Shown: positions 45,755 through 55,026, numbered from the stretch's first letter. The stretch: 64,000 nt of DNA from Streptomyces sp. ICC1 (GCF_003287935.1 NZ_CP030287.1:3748267-3812266), one strand, 5' to 3'. A program made the numbers and translations. Notes: generated from the sequence alone by a model not told the origin.

Positions 45755-47562
45755 CCCAAGGCCGGGTAGTTAACGTTTTCGCAGGTCACGCAAGGCGGGT
45801 TGGGGACCATGGTGTTGCGGCATAGAGGCCGGGGCCGAGCTTGTGGATGAGGCCGCTGGCGGCCCACCGGTTCAGTTGTCTGTACATGGTCTCCAGGGTG
45901 ATGTCGCCGAAGTGTGCGGTGATTTCACGGGGCTGCCACAGGCGCGTGGGGTCTTCTTGGAGCAGGGCGAGGATGCGGTGTCGGCGTCGCGCGGCGGGGG
46001 CGGCGTGTCGGTCGTCCCGGGAGGCTGTGGGCGGCGCGGGTGGCTGATCGACGGGTTCGAGGACGGTGATGTCGAGGCGGGTGACGGTGCGGCTGGTGTC
46101 GGGCCGGCCGTCGGCGTGGCGCTCGCTGTAGCGGGACATCGGTGATTTGACCTTGCGGGTGCTGACCCGTTGCCGCCGGGCAGGGAGCAAGCCGGTCAGG
46201 ATCCGGCGGCCGATCGCCCCAAGAAGAGTGTCCCGATCGGCGGCCGCGGTGACGATCCCGGCGGCCTGGATGACCTGGTCGCGGGCGGTGTGGAGCGCGA
46301 TGCTGAAACAGCAGCGGTCCGGGTCGGTGCCGGGGAGGGACTCGGCGGCATCGACCATCACGGTGCGTAGGGCCTGGTAGAGGGTGAGCAGGGACCACAT
46401 CTCCTGCTCGATGCCTGCCGGGTCACCCGAGCGCAGGTTGCGCCCGTTCATGATCGTGTGGCGGAGCGCGTAGTACGCCGATTCGTGTTCCCACCGCTGG
46501 TGATAGAGAACCACCAGCGCGGTGGCGGGGTAAAGGTGGGCGTCGGTCAGGGTCGTGACCAGTCGGTAGGACCCGGTGAAGGACGTGCCATCCGCGCAGG
46601 TCACGGCGATCTGTGCGTCGATGATCCGTACTTTCACGGTGCCGATCACCGACAGGTAGGAGCCATCGGTGAGGCGAGTGAGCACGGGGGTGCGCCGGTT
46701 GCTGCGGAGCCGGCCCAGGGCCTGGGCGCCGGTTGCGGTCACCTTCGCGAGGAAGGCGTTGCTGTCGAATCCCTTGTCCCAGAGCACCAGCATGTCCGGC
46801 CGCAGCAGGTGCAGCAGCCGAGCGGCGTAGCTTGTCTCGCCCTCAGCGGTGGGGCCGAACACCGCGCCGACCACGGCCCGGGTGCCGGTCTCGATCAGCG
46901 TCATCAACTCCAGCGTCGGATAGCCGTGATGGGAAGTCCTGCCCAGCCAGGCCCGGTTCCGCTCGGAATCGGGAACCCTCAGCGAACTGCAGCCGTCGAA
47001 CGACACCGTCCGGTACGGACCGAAACGCACCCCTGGGGTCGTCGGCCGGGCCAGCAGCCCGGCCAGCACCTCGAACAAGGCCCGCACCGGCGCGCCGCCG
47101 ATCCGCCGGCGTAGGTCACGCAACGCCTTCGCCGACGGACAGACCACCGGCATCCCGGACAAACCCGCGGTCAGCTTGTCCCAGACGAGCCGGTAGCCGA
47201 CCTCGGGGAACAGGCACATCGCGAGCAGGAAGTAGACCCCGACCCGCGACGGAAGATCACGCAGCCGCCGCTGCACCGTCCGCGTCTCCGCAAGGACCGC
47301 GTCCACGAGCTCGAACGGCACGACGGCGGTCAGCTCCCCCAGATGTCCGGGAGCGAACCGGCCCGCGGCCACGGTGACCGTTCAGGTGATGGCCGTCAGT
47401 GCAGACGGCAGGACACAATGGCGGGGCAACGGAGCTCCTTCGGGACAAGCTGTCTTGGTCGACTGCCTGTACCAACGAGCTCCGTTGTTCTGCGTCAAAA
47501 GTCCTTCAACTCACTTGCGTGACCTGCGAAAACGTTAACTACCCGGCCTTGGGTCAAGGCCC
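45746..47562 (-). mobile_element. IS4-family insertion sequence with 49-bp perfect terminal inverted repeats
   Basis: The two ends, 45746-45794 and 47514-47562, are identical inverted repeats of 49 bp starting GGGCCTTGACCCAAGG and ending CAGGTCACGCAAG. Between them lies one transposase gene whose stop codon is inside the left repeat. Flanks (CTGACC on the left, CACCTG on the right) show no target duplication, so after insertion a rearrangement probably removed one side. It has cut an ISL3 transposase gene. Confidence 0.88.
45786..47372 (-). CDS. IS4-family transposase
   Basis: 528-residue DDE transposase. It opens with the IS4 N-terminal domain (FELVDAVLAETRTVQRRLRDLP, VGVYFLLAMCLFPE). The first catalytic Asp is in SFDGCSSLRVPD, the second in LWDKGFDSNAF, and the Glu lies in YHQRWEHESAYYALRH, which matches the family Y-(2)-R-(3)-E-(6)-K/R signature. 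The C-terminal 130 residues are a disordered Arg/Pro linker and a small winged-helix-like end. GTG start at 47372; the stop codon falls inside the terminal repeat. The gene looks intact and the element potentially active. Confidence 0.92.
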   Translation of the reverse strand: MAAGRFAPGHLGELTAVVPFELVDAVLAETRTVQRRLRDLPSRVGVYFLLAMCLFPEVGYRLVWDKLTAGLSGMPVVCPSAKALRDLRRRIGGAPVRALFEVLAGLLARPTTPGVRFGPYRTVSFDGCSSLRVPDSERNRAWLGRTSHHGYPTLELMTLIETGTRAVVGAVFGPTAEGETSYAARLLHLLRPDMLVLWDKGFDSNAFLAKVTATGAQALGRLRSNRRTPVLTRLTDGSYLSVIGTVKVRIIDAQIAVTCADGTSFTGSYRLVTTLTDAHLYPATALVVLYHQRWEHESAYYALRHTIMNGRNLRSGDPAGIEQEMWSLLTLYQALRTVMVDAAESLPGTDPDRCCFSIALHTARDQVIQAAGIVTAAADRDTLLGAIGRRILTGLLPARRQRVSTRKVKSPMSRYSERHADGRPDTSRTVTRLDITVLEPVDQPPAPPTASRDDRHAAPAARRRHRILALLQEDPTRLWQPREITAHFGDITLETMYRQLNRWAASGLIHKLGPGLYAATPWSPTRLA

Positions 47563-47746
47563 CACCTGCGGTCCCCCGCTGAAAGCAACCGTCCAGGCAA
47601 CGGTCCAGCCCCTTCCCGGTGCAACCCCGGGTCCCGTACTCGGGCCCTCTGCGCGCGCTTCAGCGCGCCGCATGCCAGCCCTACGCCGTAAAGCGCCAGG
47701 ATGGGGCCCCGTGGGTCCGGAGCCTTCGGGTGACGGGAGCAGCACC

Positions 47747-48154
47747 TTGATCAACGTGGACGTACAGCACTGCCGCAGTTCGCTTCTGATCAGCGCCACT
47801 GGGGAGCTCGACGAGGGTGCGGGAGCAGTACTCCGGCGCGCGCTGGACTACGTGACCATGGACGAGCACGATCTCCTGGTGGACCTGCACGCCGTCGCGG
47901 CCATGGACGTCGACGGCCTGCTCCACCTCCTGGACCTGCACCGGCGCGCGGAGCGCATGCGGCTACGGGTCCTGGTCACCGGCTGGCAGCCCCAGCCCCA
48001 GCAGTGCATGGCCACCGTGGCCGGCATCCCCGGGCCCCGAGCGGGCACCGGGGAGCGTTACGCCCTGGCAGGCTTCCGCCGGCTCCTCGCGGAGAAGGCG
48101 CAGCGCGCACGGGAGCGCTCCGACTTCGCCGATGGCTGGCTGCCCCACATCTAG
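47747..48154 (+). CDS. STAS-domain anti-anti-sigma-like protein with Asp at the phosphorylation site
   Basis: 135-residue STAS protein of the SpoIIAA/RsbV class. The core runs DLLVDLHAVAAMDVDGLLHLLDLHRRAERMRLRVLVTG, where the family has DSSG with the regulatory Ser; here it reads DVDG, so Ser is replaced by Asp. The TTG at 47747 has GGGAG seven bases before; an ATG at 47672 would add 25 residues. The stop TAG is formed by the CTAG left end of a MITE-like repeat. In partner switching the unphosphorylated protein binds a kinase; an Asp here may mimic constant phosphorylation. Confidence 0.78.
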   Translation: MINVDVQHCRSSLLISATGELDEGAGAVLRRALDYVTMDEHDLLVDLHAVAAMDVDGLLHLLDLHRRAERMRLRVLVTGWQPQPQQCMATVAGIPGPRAGTGERYALAGFRRLLAEKAQRARERSDFADGWLPHI

Positions 48155-48315
48155 TGCTGTGGCCGGGAAGGTTTGCCGGGTCGCGGTGTCCGGTGCGGTG
48201 CCTCGCAAGGCGGAGGGCCGCCGCTTGTACTGGACGTACTTCGGTGGTCCGACAACGCGGCGAGGTGCCGTGCCGGGCGCCGCGACCCGGTGAACCTTTC
48301 CGGTCACAGCACTAG
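48151..48315 (+). repeat. MITE-like element copy A (165 bp)
   Basis: Begins CTAGTGCTGTGGCCGGGAAG and ends in the imperfect inverted copy TTTCCGGTCACAGCACTAG. The arms (about 45 bp) match with a few substitutions. No open reading frame of sense is inside. The left CTAG supplies the stop codon of the STAS gene. It lacks the internal CAGC-TACC-GCTG hairpin found in copies B and C. Confidence 0.85.
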
Positions 48316-48504
48316 CCGCGTCCCGGCGTGGCTGCGGGTCGGCATGGAGCGAGTACCACGAGCTCTTCCCATTTTCTGCGCTTCGGCCGCCAGGCCCTGC
48401 CGCTCCAGCCACGTCCGCCGCGAGCGCAATCCGGGCCCACGGAACGAGGTGTTCGCCCTGTCACCTGCGTGACAAGCCCAGCCTGCGAGGCCGCGCCATC
48501 GTAG

Positions 48505-48786
48505 CTACCGGTCTGCAGATCTCTCGGGCATTTCCTGGGGGCAGACCTCGGCCAAGAGCTCCAGCAGATGGGCAGTCACCAGCCCGGGCTCGCCCCGCCG
48601 CACCCAGGTGTAGACGGCAACCCGGGCCGAGGCGTCGGCACGCCGCAGAACGTAACCGTCCACCAGCTCATGCGAACGGGACTCCCGTACCTGGATCTGG
48701 CGAGGCTTTCCGTCCCCCTCGACCAGGACCTCGACGACCTGACGCTCCGGGCCATCCCGAAACTGATACACCCAGCACGTCCGCAT
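48505..48786 (-). CDS. Hypothetical protein, 93 aa
   Basis: Frame of 93 residues from an ATG at 48786 (RTCWVYQFRDGPERQVVEVL ...) with alternating charged and hydrophobic segments and a Trp-rich VYTWVRRGEP region. Not recognised. A start 22 codons further upstream would run close to the IS5 element. It is isolated between a MITE copy and the IS5 element; it could be a fragment but its codon pattern is host-like. Confidence 0.5.
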   Translation of the reverse strand: MRTCWVYQFRDGPERQVVEVLVEGDGKPRQIQVRESRSHELVDGYVLRRADASARVAVYTWVRRGEPGLVTAHLLELLAEVCPQEMPERSADR

Positions 48787-48872
48787 GCGGACCGTTGTTT
48801 CCAGCCCTCCTGGCCGCGGGACGCCAGACACCCACGACCCTCGCCGGATCACCGCCTTGGGCTTCGCTCTAG

Positions 48873-49944
48873 GGCCTGTGTGATGTCGTGATCAGCTCCT
48901 GGCTTCTGCTCTCTTCTCGGGGCGGAACCCGGTAGAACTGTGGTCGTGACACGCAGGCAACTCACCAATGCCCAGTGGAAGTTCATCGAGCCGTACCTGC
49001 CGATCGGTAGGTACGGCCCGTACCCGGAGCGGTTGCGGGAGCAGTTCGAGGGTGTGATCTGGCGGTTCCGTTCCAGCGGACAGTGGCGGGAGATGCCTGC
49101 CGAGTTCGGCCCCTGGGCCACCGTCTACGGACGCTTCCGCGTCTGGCGGGACGCCGGTGTCTTCACCGCCCTGCTGGAAGGCCTGATCGCCGAGGCGGCC
49201 CGGGAGGGCAAAACAGACTTGTCGCTGGTCAGCGTGGACTCCACAACGGTCCGCGCCCACCACGACGCCGCAGGGATGCGCGTCAGCAAGCACCTCATGG
49301 ACGCCCTGGAAGAAGCCGCGCAGGAGCAGGAAGCGGCGCGGCAAAAAGGGGCGGACCGGAGGAACAGAACGGACAGGCCGAGCGTCGGCGCATCCGACGC
49401 AGACGCAAGCTCCGCCTGAAGGAAGCCCTGCTCGGCAGGTCCCGGGGCGGCCTGACCAGCAAGATTCATCTCGCCGCGGACCGCAGATGCCGTCCGCTCG
49501 CGTTGGTCCTGACCGCCGGGCAGGCCGGGGACAGCCCGCAGTTCATCCCCGTACTCGCGAGGGTAAGAGTCCGTCTGCCTGCCGGCCGTCCCCGCACGAC
49601 GCCCGGCGCGGTCGCCGCGGATAAGGCCTACTCGTCCCGCGGCAACCGCTCCTACCTGCGCAGACGCGGCATCAAGGCAGTCATCCCGGAAAAACGGGAC
49701 CAGGCCGCCAACCGCAAGAAGAAGGGCGCACGAGGCGACCGACCCTTCAGCCACGACGCCGACCTCTACAAGGAACGGAACACGGTCGAGCGCCTGATCA
49801 ACAAGCTGAAAGCCTGGCGAGGCATCGCCACCCGATACGACAAGACACCCGCGAGCTACCTCGCCGGCCTCCACCTCCGCGCCGCAATGATCTGGATCGA
49901 CGACCTCCTGAAAACCGCCGAATGATCACGACATCACACAGGCC
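48873..49944 (+). mobile_element. Complete IS5-family insertion sequence flanked by CTAG
   Basis: Ends are perfect 22-bp inverted repeats starting GGCCTGTGTGATGTCGTGAT (48873-48894 and 49923-49944). CTAG is duplicated outside both ends (48869-48872 and 49945-49948), the expected 4-bp target duplication of IS5-type elements. It holds one transposase gene read in two frames and looks intact. Confidence 0.92.
48940..49925 (+). CDS. IS5-family transposase, two frames joined by a programmed frameshift
   Basis: The first frame (48940-49419) gives QLTNAQWKFIEPYLPIGRYG, an N-terminal DUF4096-type domain and the first catalytic Asp in SLVSVDSTTVRAHHDAAG. The second (-1) frame, open from about 49083 to 49925, supplies RSRGGLTSKIHLAADRRCRP, DKAYSSRGNRSYLRRRG (second Asp) and NTVERLINKLKAWRGIATRYDK (Glu). 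They join at the run AAAAAGGGG (49343-49351), where -1 slippage would fuse them to about 328 residues. This is the known way of expression in this IS5 subgroup. The stop codon lies in the right terminal repeat. Confidence 0.88.
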
Positions 49945-50024
49945 CTAGGCCGCCCGATTCACATGCGCCGACGTCCGCCGAAATCCCACCCGGACAGACG
50001 GCCTGACTTCGGCACGTCACCCCA

Positions 50025-50058
50025 GCCGCCCGCCACCCCGGCCGGGGTGGCGGGCGGC
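50025..50058 (-). terminator. 34-bp perfect palindrome after the SPW gene
   Basis: GCCGCCCGCCACCCCGG and its exact complement form a 17-bp stem with essentially no loop, 40 bases after the SPW gene stop on the minus strand. It is among the strongest hairpins in the window. Confidence 0.75.
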
Positions 50059-50097
50059 GTTCACACGGCGCGGTCGCGGTCGTGTAGGGCCCGGTTA

Positions 50098-50586
50098 TCA
50101 GGGAGCTCCGGGCATGGAGCGCCGCGGGGCGGGGTCGCGCCGGTCGGTGTCGTGGCGGCGGGTGTCGTGGTCGCGGGCGCCCGAGGCGGCAGCGAGGGCG
50201 AGCAGGGTGGCGATGGCGCCGGTGATCAGGTTGCTGGTGATCGAGCGGGTGTGGGCGACGTCGCCGGCGACGACCCAGGGCGCGATGCAGGTCCAGATGC
50301 CGATGGCTACCGCGGCCCAGGCCATGGAGTGGGTGCGCTCGTAGGAGTTGCCGAGACCGCCGAGGAACAGTGTGTAGGCGATGCCTGCGATGAGGTTGGT
50401 GACGGCCAGCGTGGTCAAGCCGCTGAAGCCGACGATCCACGGGGACGCGGCAAGGAAGATGCCGGTGAGCAGCGCCAGGGCCTCGACCATCTGGGCGCGG
50501 GGTGTGGCGGCCGCGCGGTCGTGCCGGGCGCGCAGTTCCATCAGGTCGGGGTGCTCTTCGATGGGTGCGCGGTGGGTTGACGCCAT
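50098..50586 (-). CDS. SPW-repeat membrane protein
   Basis: 162-residue membrane protein with two SPW-type motifs, LAASPWIVGFS and IAPWVVAGD, each beginning a pair of hydrophobic helices (four in all). The N-terminal 35 residues are cytosolic and charged. GGAGG precedes the ATG at 50586 by six bases. A near-consensus general-stress promoter (GTTA-N14-GGGTAT) lies 35 bases upstream. SPW proteins are common in Streptomyces but of unknown role. Confidence 0.87.
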   Translation of the reverse strand: MASTHRAPIEEHPDLMELRARHDRAAATPRAQMVEALALLTGIFLAASPWIVGFSGLTTLAVTNLIAGIAYTLFLGGLGNSYERTHSMAWAAVAIGIWTCIAPWVVAGDVAHTRSITSNLITGAIATLLALAAASGARDHDTRRHDTDRRDPAPRRSMPGAP

Positions 50587-50620
50587 GATGACCTCCAGAG
50601 AAGGAGCCGTTAACCCGCCT

Positions 50621-50644
50621 ATACCCGCATAAAGCGCATATAAC
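50621..50644 (-). promoter_or_regulatory. Possible SigB-type promoter of the SPW gene
   Basis: On the minus strand GTTA and GGGTAT are separated by 14 bases; the SigB-type consensus of Streptomyces is GNNT-N14-16-GGGTAC/T, so the -10 matches and the -35 differs at its last base. The site lies in an AT-richer patch 35 bases before the ATG. Confidence 0.4.
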
Positions 50645-50827
50645 TGGACCGTCGTGTTGTCGGGCGTCTGGCACCCCGTTCGGCAGCCGTGAATCCGGGG
50701 CACGGTGGCCCCGAATACGGCAGGGGGCAGAGAGCGAGCTCTCTGGCGCATGTCGGCCGAAAGGGCCGGACGGGAGGGGACGACGACCCCCGCCTCGCCC
50801 CTTCCCGTGTCACGCAGGTTGGGCCGG

Positions 50828-51103
50828 TCAGGTGTGCAGGCGGCTGTTGGGGCCGTCGTGGTCTCCGGCGCCCTCGTCGTTGAACCAGTAGTCACCGGCG
50901 GCCAGGTACCGGAAGGAGTGCGTGTTCATCGCCGGCAGCTCGACCGTGACGGCCCGCTTGCCGTCCTTGCGCGGGCGCAGGGTGTGGACGCCGGGCTGCC
51001 AGTCGTTGAAGTCGCCGACCACGCTGACCGGACCGGGCGGGGTGTCGGCGGGAAGGATGAAGGTGACCTCGGTGCGGTCCTTGCGCAGTGTGCGCTCCAG
51101 CAT
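50828..51103 (-). CDS. CBM48/isoamylase N-terminal-like protein, 91 aa
   Basis: Single early-set domain of the type found before glycogen-branching and isoamylase enzymes. The motif VVGDFNDWQPGVHTL and RYLAAGDYWFNDEGAGDHDG are standard. No catalytic domain is attached, so it may bind glycogen or starch or act as a small adaptor. CAGGAG precedes the ATG at 51103. It is in a cluster of small stress-type genes. Confidence 0.87.
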   Translation of the reverse strand: MLERTLRKDRTEVTFILPADTPPGPVSVVGDFNDWQPGVHTLRPRKDGKRAVTVELPAMNTHSFRYLAAGDYWFNDEGAGDHDGPNSRLHT

Positions 51104-51299
51104 GGGAATCGGCTCCTGACGGTGGCGGGTGGGATCGCGCCCATCCTCGGCACTGTGACCCCGCCCCGCATTTCGACGCATCCACGCCCGGCCACAGACC
51201 ACCGCCCACTCACGGTAATCGAAATAGTGCGCTTTGTGACACTCTGTGTCAGCGTGGGACGGGAGGAACCCCCACCCCACGCATCAAGGAGTCACCGTC

Positions 51300-51497
51300 A
51301 TGGGCGGCATGAAGGACAAGCGCCAGGAGCCGGGCAAGGGCCGCGAAGAGCAGGAGCGCATGCGGCGCCCCGGCCAGGACCCGGTCCACCCCGAGACCGC
51401 CCCGCCCTCCCGCGGCAAGGACCCCGAAGAGGCCGAACGCCGCCGCGAGGAAGACCTGCTCCGCGACGAGCGCCGCCCCCGCGAGGACGACGCCTGA
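51300..51497 (+). CDS. Highly charged small protein, 65 aa
   Basis: MGGMKDKRQEPGKGREEQER start, with Glu/Arg/Lys repeats and predicted disorder throughout. AAGGAG at 51286-51291 gives a clear ribosome site eight bases before the ATG. A short TGACAC-TCT-GTGTCA dyad (51237-51251) lies 49 bases upstream. Similar small charged proteins are widespread in Streptomyces; role unknown. Confidence 0.75.
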   Translation: MGGMKDKRQEPGKGREEQERMRRPGQDPVHPETAPPSRGKDPEEAERRREEDLLRDERRPREDDA

Positions 51498-52403
51498 GCA
51501 GCCCCACCCCACACACGCAGAGCCCGGCCGGGCCCACCATCAGACGGTCGGGCTCTGTCACGCGCCGGCCCGGGCACCGGGCCTTCCCCGAGCACCGCCG
51601 TCCACCGGCCGGGGACACCGGGGCTGGCTCCGGGGCACGACGGCCCGGTGGACTCCGGCGGTCATGCGGCCCATCGGCGGCAGAAACGTGCCGAGGTCGA
51701 CTCCGGCCTGCTGGACCTGCACCTGGCCACCAACCCCTACTGGGCCTCCCCCGCGCGCTGACGGTCCGGCGCCGCCGAGCTCCGCCGGACCGTCCGCACC
51801 CGACCATGACCGGGCCCGCCCGAACTCAGCCGCCCGACCGGCTCCCGCCCGTCCACGTCCTCCTACCAGACGGCGTGGAACACCGGACCGGGATCTGGAT
51901 CGTCAACCAGATACAACGCCTCGACTGGCTCGAGCCAGCGCAGCTCGCCGCGCTGGCCGACCTCGGCGTGGACCGGGCGCGATAAGCGAACTGCCAGCCC
52001 GCCGACTGGCAGCCGGACTCACCGGCCGGCGACGCAGAGTCCGGCCATACCACCACACCGCACAGGCATCACTTTCCGTGAGCCTTCGCTAAAGGTGGAC
52101 CAGGGCCCTCGGTGACCTACGCAGCCAACAAACGGATGTACAGGGGCATGCAGGCTTCGCGATGCTCTCCCGCCCAAAATTGGAGGCATCGGGGGTCTCC
52201 TCGCCGACGAACCGGCCCTGGAGGAGGGCATCGCCTTCGGCTGCGCGGCGACCGGCCTCCTGGAGGATCGCCTCGCGACCCACATCCGCACGGCCTGGCA
52301 GCAAGGGCACAGCGCCCTGCGCACAGCCCCTGCCCCCTGACGGGACGGGGCCCGGGGCCGTCCGAAGAGGCGTGATCATGGAGTGGGCGGGTAGCCGCAT
52401 GGG
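51498..52403. other. Gene-poor stretch with decayed fragments
   Basis: About 900 bases hold only fragments. At about 51,655-51,762 a frame ends GLLDLHLATNPYWASPAR without a recognisable start. At 51,806-51,985 a helicase-associated-domain-like piece is found (listed separately). At 52,179-52,340 a frame ends LLEDRLATHIRTAWQQG and looks like a C-terminal remnant. None has a ribosome-binding site. No repeats or RNA gene is evident. Confidence 0.55.
51806..51985 (+). pseudogene. Helicase-associated-domain-like fragment, 59 aa
   Basis: From an ATG at 51806 the frame gives GVEHRTGIWIVNQIQRLDWL and EPAQLAALADLGVDRA, the pattern of one helicase-associated (HA) repeat (G-x-W...Q...L...Q...L..LG). 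The usual helicase or further HA repeats are absent on both sides. No ribosome site. Probably the 3' end of a lost gene. Confidence 0.45.
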
Positions 52404-53501
52404 GTGATCACCGTGGGAGTCGAAGAGGAGTATCTGCTGGTGGACCCGGCCACAGCCGTGCCGACTCCGCTGGTGGAGGAAGTGCGCCGCACGGCTGGTC
52501 TGGGAGCCCTCACGGAACAGGGAGAGGTCCAGGACGAGCTGCTCCAGGCACAGATCGAGGTAGCCACGCCTGTCTGCTCGAAGCTCGAGGAAATCGGGGG
52601 CCACCTGCTCCGGCTTCGCCATGCGCTGGCCTCGGCGGCGGAGGCCAATGGCTGCCGGATCGCGGCGACCGGTGCGGCGCCGGTGCGCGGCGCCCTGCCC
52701 GTACCCGTCACCCGGTCGGCGAGGTACCTGAGGATCGAGGGCGCCGCGCGTCAGCTGGTGGACGAGCAGCTGATCTGCGGAATGCACGTCCATGTGGCCA
52801 TCCCCGACGCGGAAACGGGTGTCGCCGTGCTGAACCGGATCCGGGTCTGGCTGCCGACGCTCTTGGCCATGTCGGCGAACTCGCCCCTGTGGGACGGGCG
52901 GGACACCGGGTACGCCAGCTGGCGCACCATCGTTTTCAGCCGCTGGCCCGTCAGCGGTCCGCCGCCGTACTTCGAGGGGCTCGCCGACTACGAACGCCGT
53001 CTGGAGGCACTGTTGGGCTGCGGGGTGATCGCCGACCGGGGACAGGTCTACTGGCAGGCGAGACTGTCCGGCCGCTACCCGACCGTCGAGGTGCGCTGCC
53101 CGGACGTACAGCTGCGGCCCGACGAGGCCGTGATGCTCGCCGGCATCGTCAGGGCGCTGGTCACCACGGCGATCGCCGAGGAAAAGGCGGGCATACCGCC
53201 CGCCCCTGCGAGTGATCCCGAGGTCCTCCAGGCCGCGACTTGGCACGCAGCCCGGTACGGCCTTAACGGCACCCTCGTGGCGCCGGACGGCCGACCGCGC
53301 AGCAGCGGCGACGTCCTGTGCACCCTCATGCGTCACATCACGCCCGCACTGGAAGACGCCGGTGATCTCCGGGAGGTGAGCGCCCTGTCACACCGGCTGC
53401 TGCGAGAAGGCACGCCCGCGGACCGCCAGCGCCGAGCCGTGGCCGACGGCGGGTTGCCGGCGCTGACTGGACTGATCACCGGCACCGTACCGTCCGGCTG
53501 A
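52404..53501 (+). CDS. Carboxylate-amine ligase, GCS2/YbdK family
   Basis: 365-residue member of the glutamate-cysteine ligase 2 family, which forms gamma-glutamyl or similar amide bonds with ATP. Motifs are [14 protein letters not shown] at the start (metal/ATP-binding Glu), [24 protein letters not shown] and [18 protein letters not shown]. Length is typical of YbdK-like enzymes (about 370). GTG at 52404 is preferred; another GTG three codons later is possible. The ATP-grasp-like fold and the acceptor substrate are unknown; a redox-thiol role is one idea. It stands alone. Confidence 0.87.
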   Translation: MITVGVEEEYLLVDPATAVPTPLVEEVRRTAGLGALTEQGEVQDELLQAQIEVATPVCSKLEEIGGHLLRLRHALASAAEANGCRIAATGAAPVRGALPVPVTRSARYLRIEGAARQLVDEQLICGMHVHVAIPDAETGVAVLNRIRVWLPTLLAMSANSPLWDGRDTGYASWRTIVFSRWPVSGPPPYFEGLADYERRLEALLGCGVIADRGQVYWQARLSGRYPTVEVRCPDVQLRPDEAVMLAGIVRALVTTAIAEEKAGIPPAPASDPEVLQAATWHAARYGLNGTLVAPDGRPRSSGDVLCTLMRHITPALEDAGDLREVSALSHRLLREGTPADRQRRAVADGGLPALTGLITGTVPSG

Positions 53502-53692
53502 CCGCCGGGGCCGCCGTGCTGTCACCAGCGTGACGGCCGAACTCGACCAGGGCTCCCCCGGGCCGCGCACCACGTTGTCCTCCTTCCGCGCGAGTGCGGA
53601 GCCGCGGTCGGGGCAGGCGCAAGAAGGACACCGGCGACGCTCTTTTGTCCTCCCCTGTCGTGCCACCGTCCCCGATCGCAAGGAGAGCTGAT

Positions 53693-53947
53693 ATGCAAAA
53701 GCCCCCGTCGCAGCCCGAGCTTCCGGACCGTGTGCCGGAGAAACGTGACGCCGTCACCCCTGACCTGCCGCCCTTCGGGCCGGGAGCCCCCGACCTCCCG
53801 GACGCCGAGCGCGGACGGGCCCGGCGCGACGGCCCTGAGAGGACCGGCAGCGAGGAGAACGGCGGGTCGGGGAACAACGGCCCGGAGGCTGGCGAGCGAC
53901 CGGCCGCCGGCCCTGGCAACGCCAAGCCCCAGGAGCCGACCGACTGA
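53693..53947 (+). CDS. Small disordered Pro/Gly/Glu-rich protein, 84 aa
   Basis: AAGGAGAG ends six bases before the ATG at 53693. The product (PPSQPELPDRVPEKRDAV ... RPAAGPGNAKPQEPTD) has no hydrophobic core and is predicted unstructured. It ends in TGA four bases before the CTAG left end of MITE copy B. Resembles small acidic/prolinic stress proteins of Streptomyces; role unknown. Confidence 0.7.
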   Translation: MQKPPSQPELPDRVPEKRDAVTPDLPPFGPGAPDLPDAERGRARRDGPERTGSEENGGSGNNGPEAGERPAAGPGNAKPQEPTD

Positions 53948-53951
53948 AGAG

Positions 53952-54142
53952 CTAGTGCTGTGGCCGGGAAGGTTTGCCGGGTCGCGGTGTCCGGTGCACT
54001 GCCTCTCCCCCAGCTACCGCTGGGAGGGGCCCCCGGGCGGAGGACCACGCCTCGTACTGGACGTACCGGTGTGGTCCGACAACGCGGCGAGGTGCCGTGC
54101 CGGGCGCCGCGACCCGGTGAACCTTTCCGGTCACAGCACTAG
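53952..54142 (+). repeat. MITE-like element copy B (191 bp)
   Basis: Same ends as copy A. The interior contains the hairpin CCCAGC-TACC-GCTGGG. The right CTAG (54139-54142) is also the left target duplication of the adjacent IS5-like remnant, and its TAG, read on the other strand, is that transposase's stop codon. So two CTAG-targeting elements abut. Confidence 0.88.
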
Positions 54143-55026
54143 GCGGTGTTTGGTGGCTCTTTGATGAGGTCGCGGAGCCAGATGACGATGGCTGCTGTGG
54201 CCAGGGTGCCGTTGAAGATGTAGTCGCGTTTGTCGTAGCGAGTCGCGACGGCCCGGTGCTGTTTCAGTTTCCCGATGCAGCGTTCGACGGTGTTGCGCCG
54301 GCGGTACTACCTGCGGTCCAAGGCCGCCGGGCGGTCGCCGGCCCGGCCGCGCCTGCGGCGCTTCGCGCGCTGGTCGTCCGGCTGCGCGATCGTTGCTTCG
54401 ATCCCGCGTTTGCGCAGGTAGGCGCGGTTGGCGCGGCTGGAGTACGCCTTGTCGCCGCGAGCCCGGTCGGGCCGGGTCCGCGGGCGCCCGGGCCCAGTGC
54501 GGGCCACGTTCAGGGCCTGCATGAGCGGGATGAACATCGGACTGTCCCCGCGCTGGCCGGGCGAGGTCAGCCAGACCAGCGGGCGGCAGCGGTCGTCCGC
54601 CAGGAGATGGACCTTGCTGGTCAGCACGCCCCGGGAGCGTCCCAGGGCCTCGCCGCCCTCCGTGTCCACACGCGTGCCGCCCCCTTTTCGGGGTGGTCGG
54701 CCGGGGGTGCATGCCGAGCTCCGGCCGCGTGCTGGCGGGCCCGGCAGGTCGTGGAGTCGACGTTGACCGCCCAGGAACCGTCCGCGTCCCGGGCGGTGGC
54801 ATCGGCACCGGCCTGCAGCGCTCGCAGGATCTTCGACCAAGTACCGTCCGCCGACCAGCGGCGGTGGCGCTCGTAGACGGTCTGCCAGGATCCGTAGCGT
54901 TCGGGCAGGTCACGCCAGGGAATCCCGGTCCGCGTCCGGTAGAGCACACCGTTGACAACGCTCCGATGGCAGCAACGGAACTATGTGTTCCCACTGAGCA
55001 TTCGTCAGTTCATGCCGACGCACCAT
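54139..55026 (-). pseudogene. IS5-family transposase pseudogene
   Basis: Recoverable blocks on the minus strand in order: an N-terminal RRHELTNAQWEHIVPLLPSE from an ATG at 55026, then (different frame) VLYRTRTGIPWRDLPERYGS and NVDSTTCRARQHAAGA with the first Asp, then RSRGVLTSKVHLLADDRCRP and DKAYSSRANRAYLRKRG with the second, and finally RRRNTVERCIGKLKQHRAVA, TRYDKRDYIF with the Glu. A short deletion near LLPSE and at least two further shifts break the frame. The stop TAG is part of the flanking CTAG. Confidence 0.8.
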
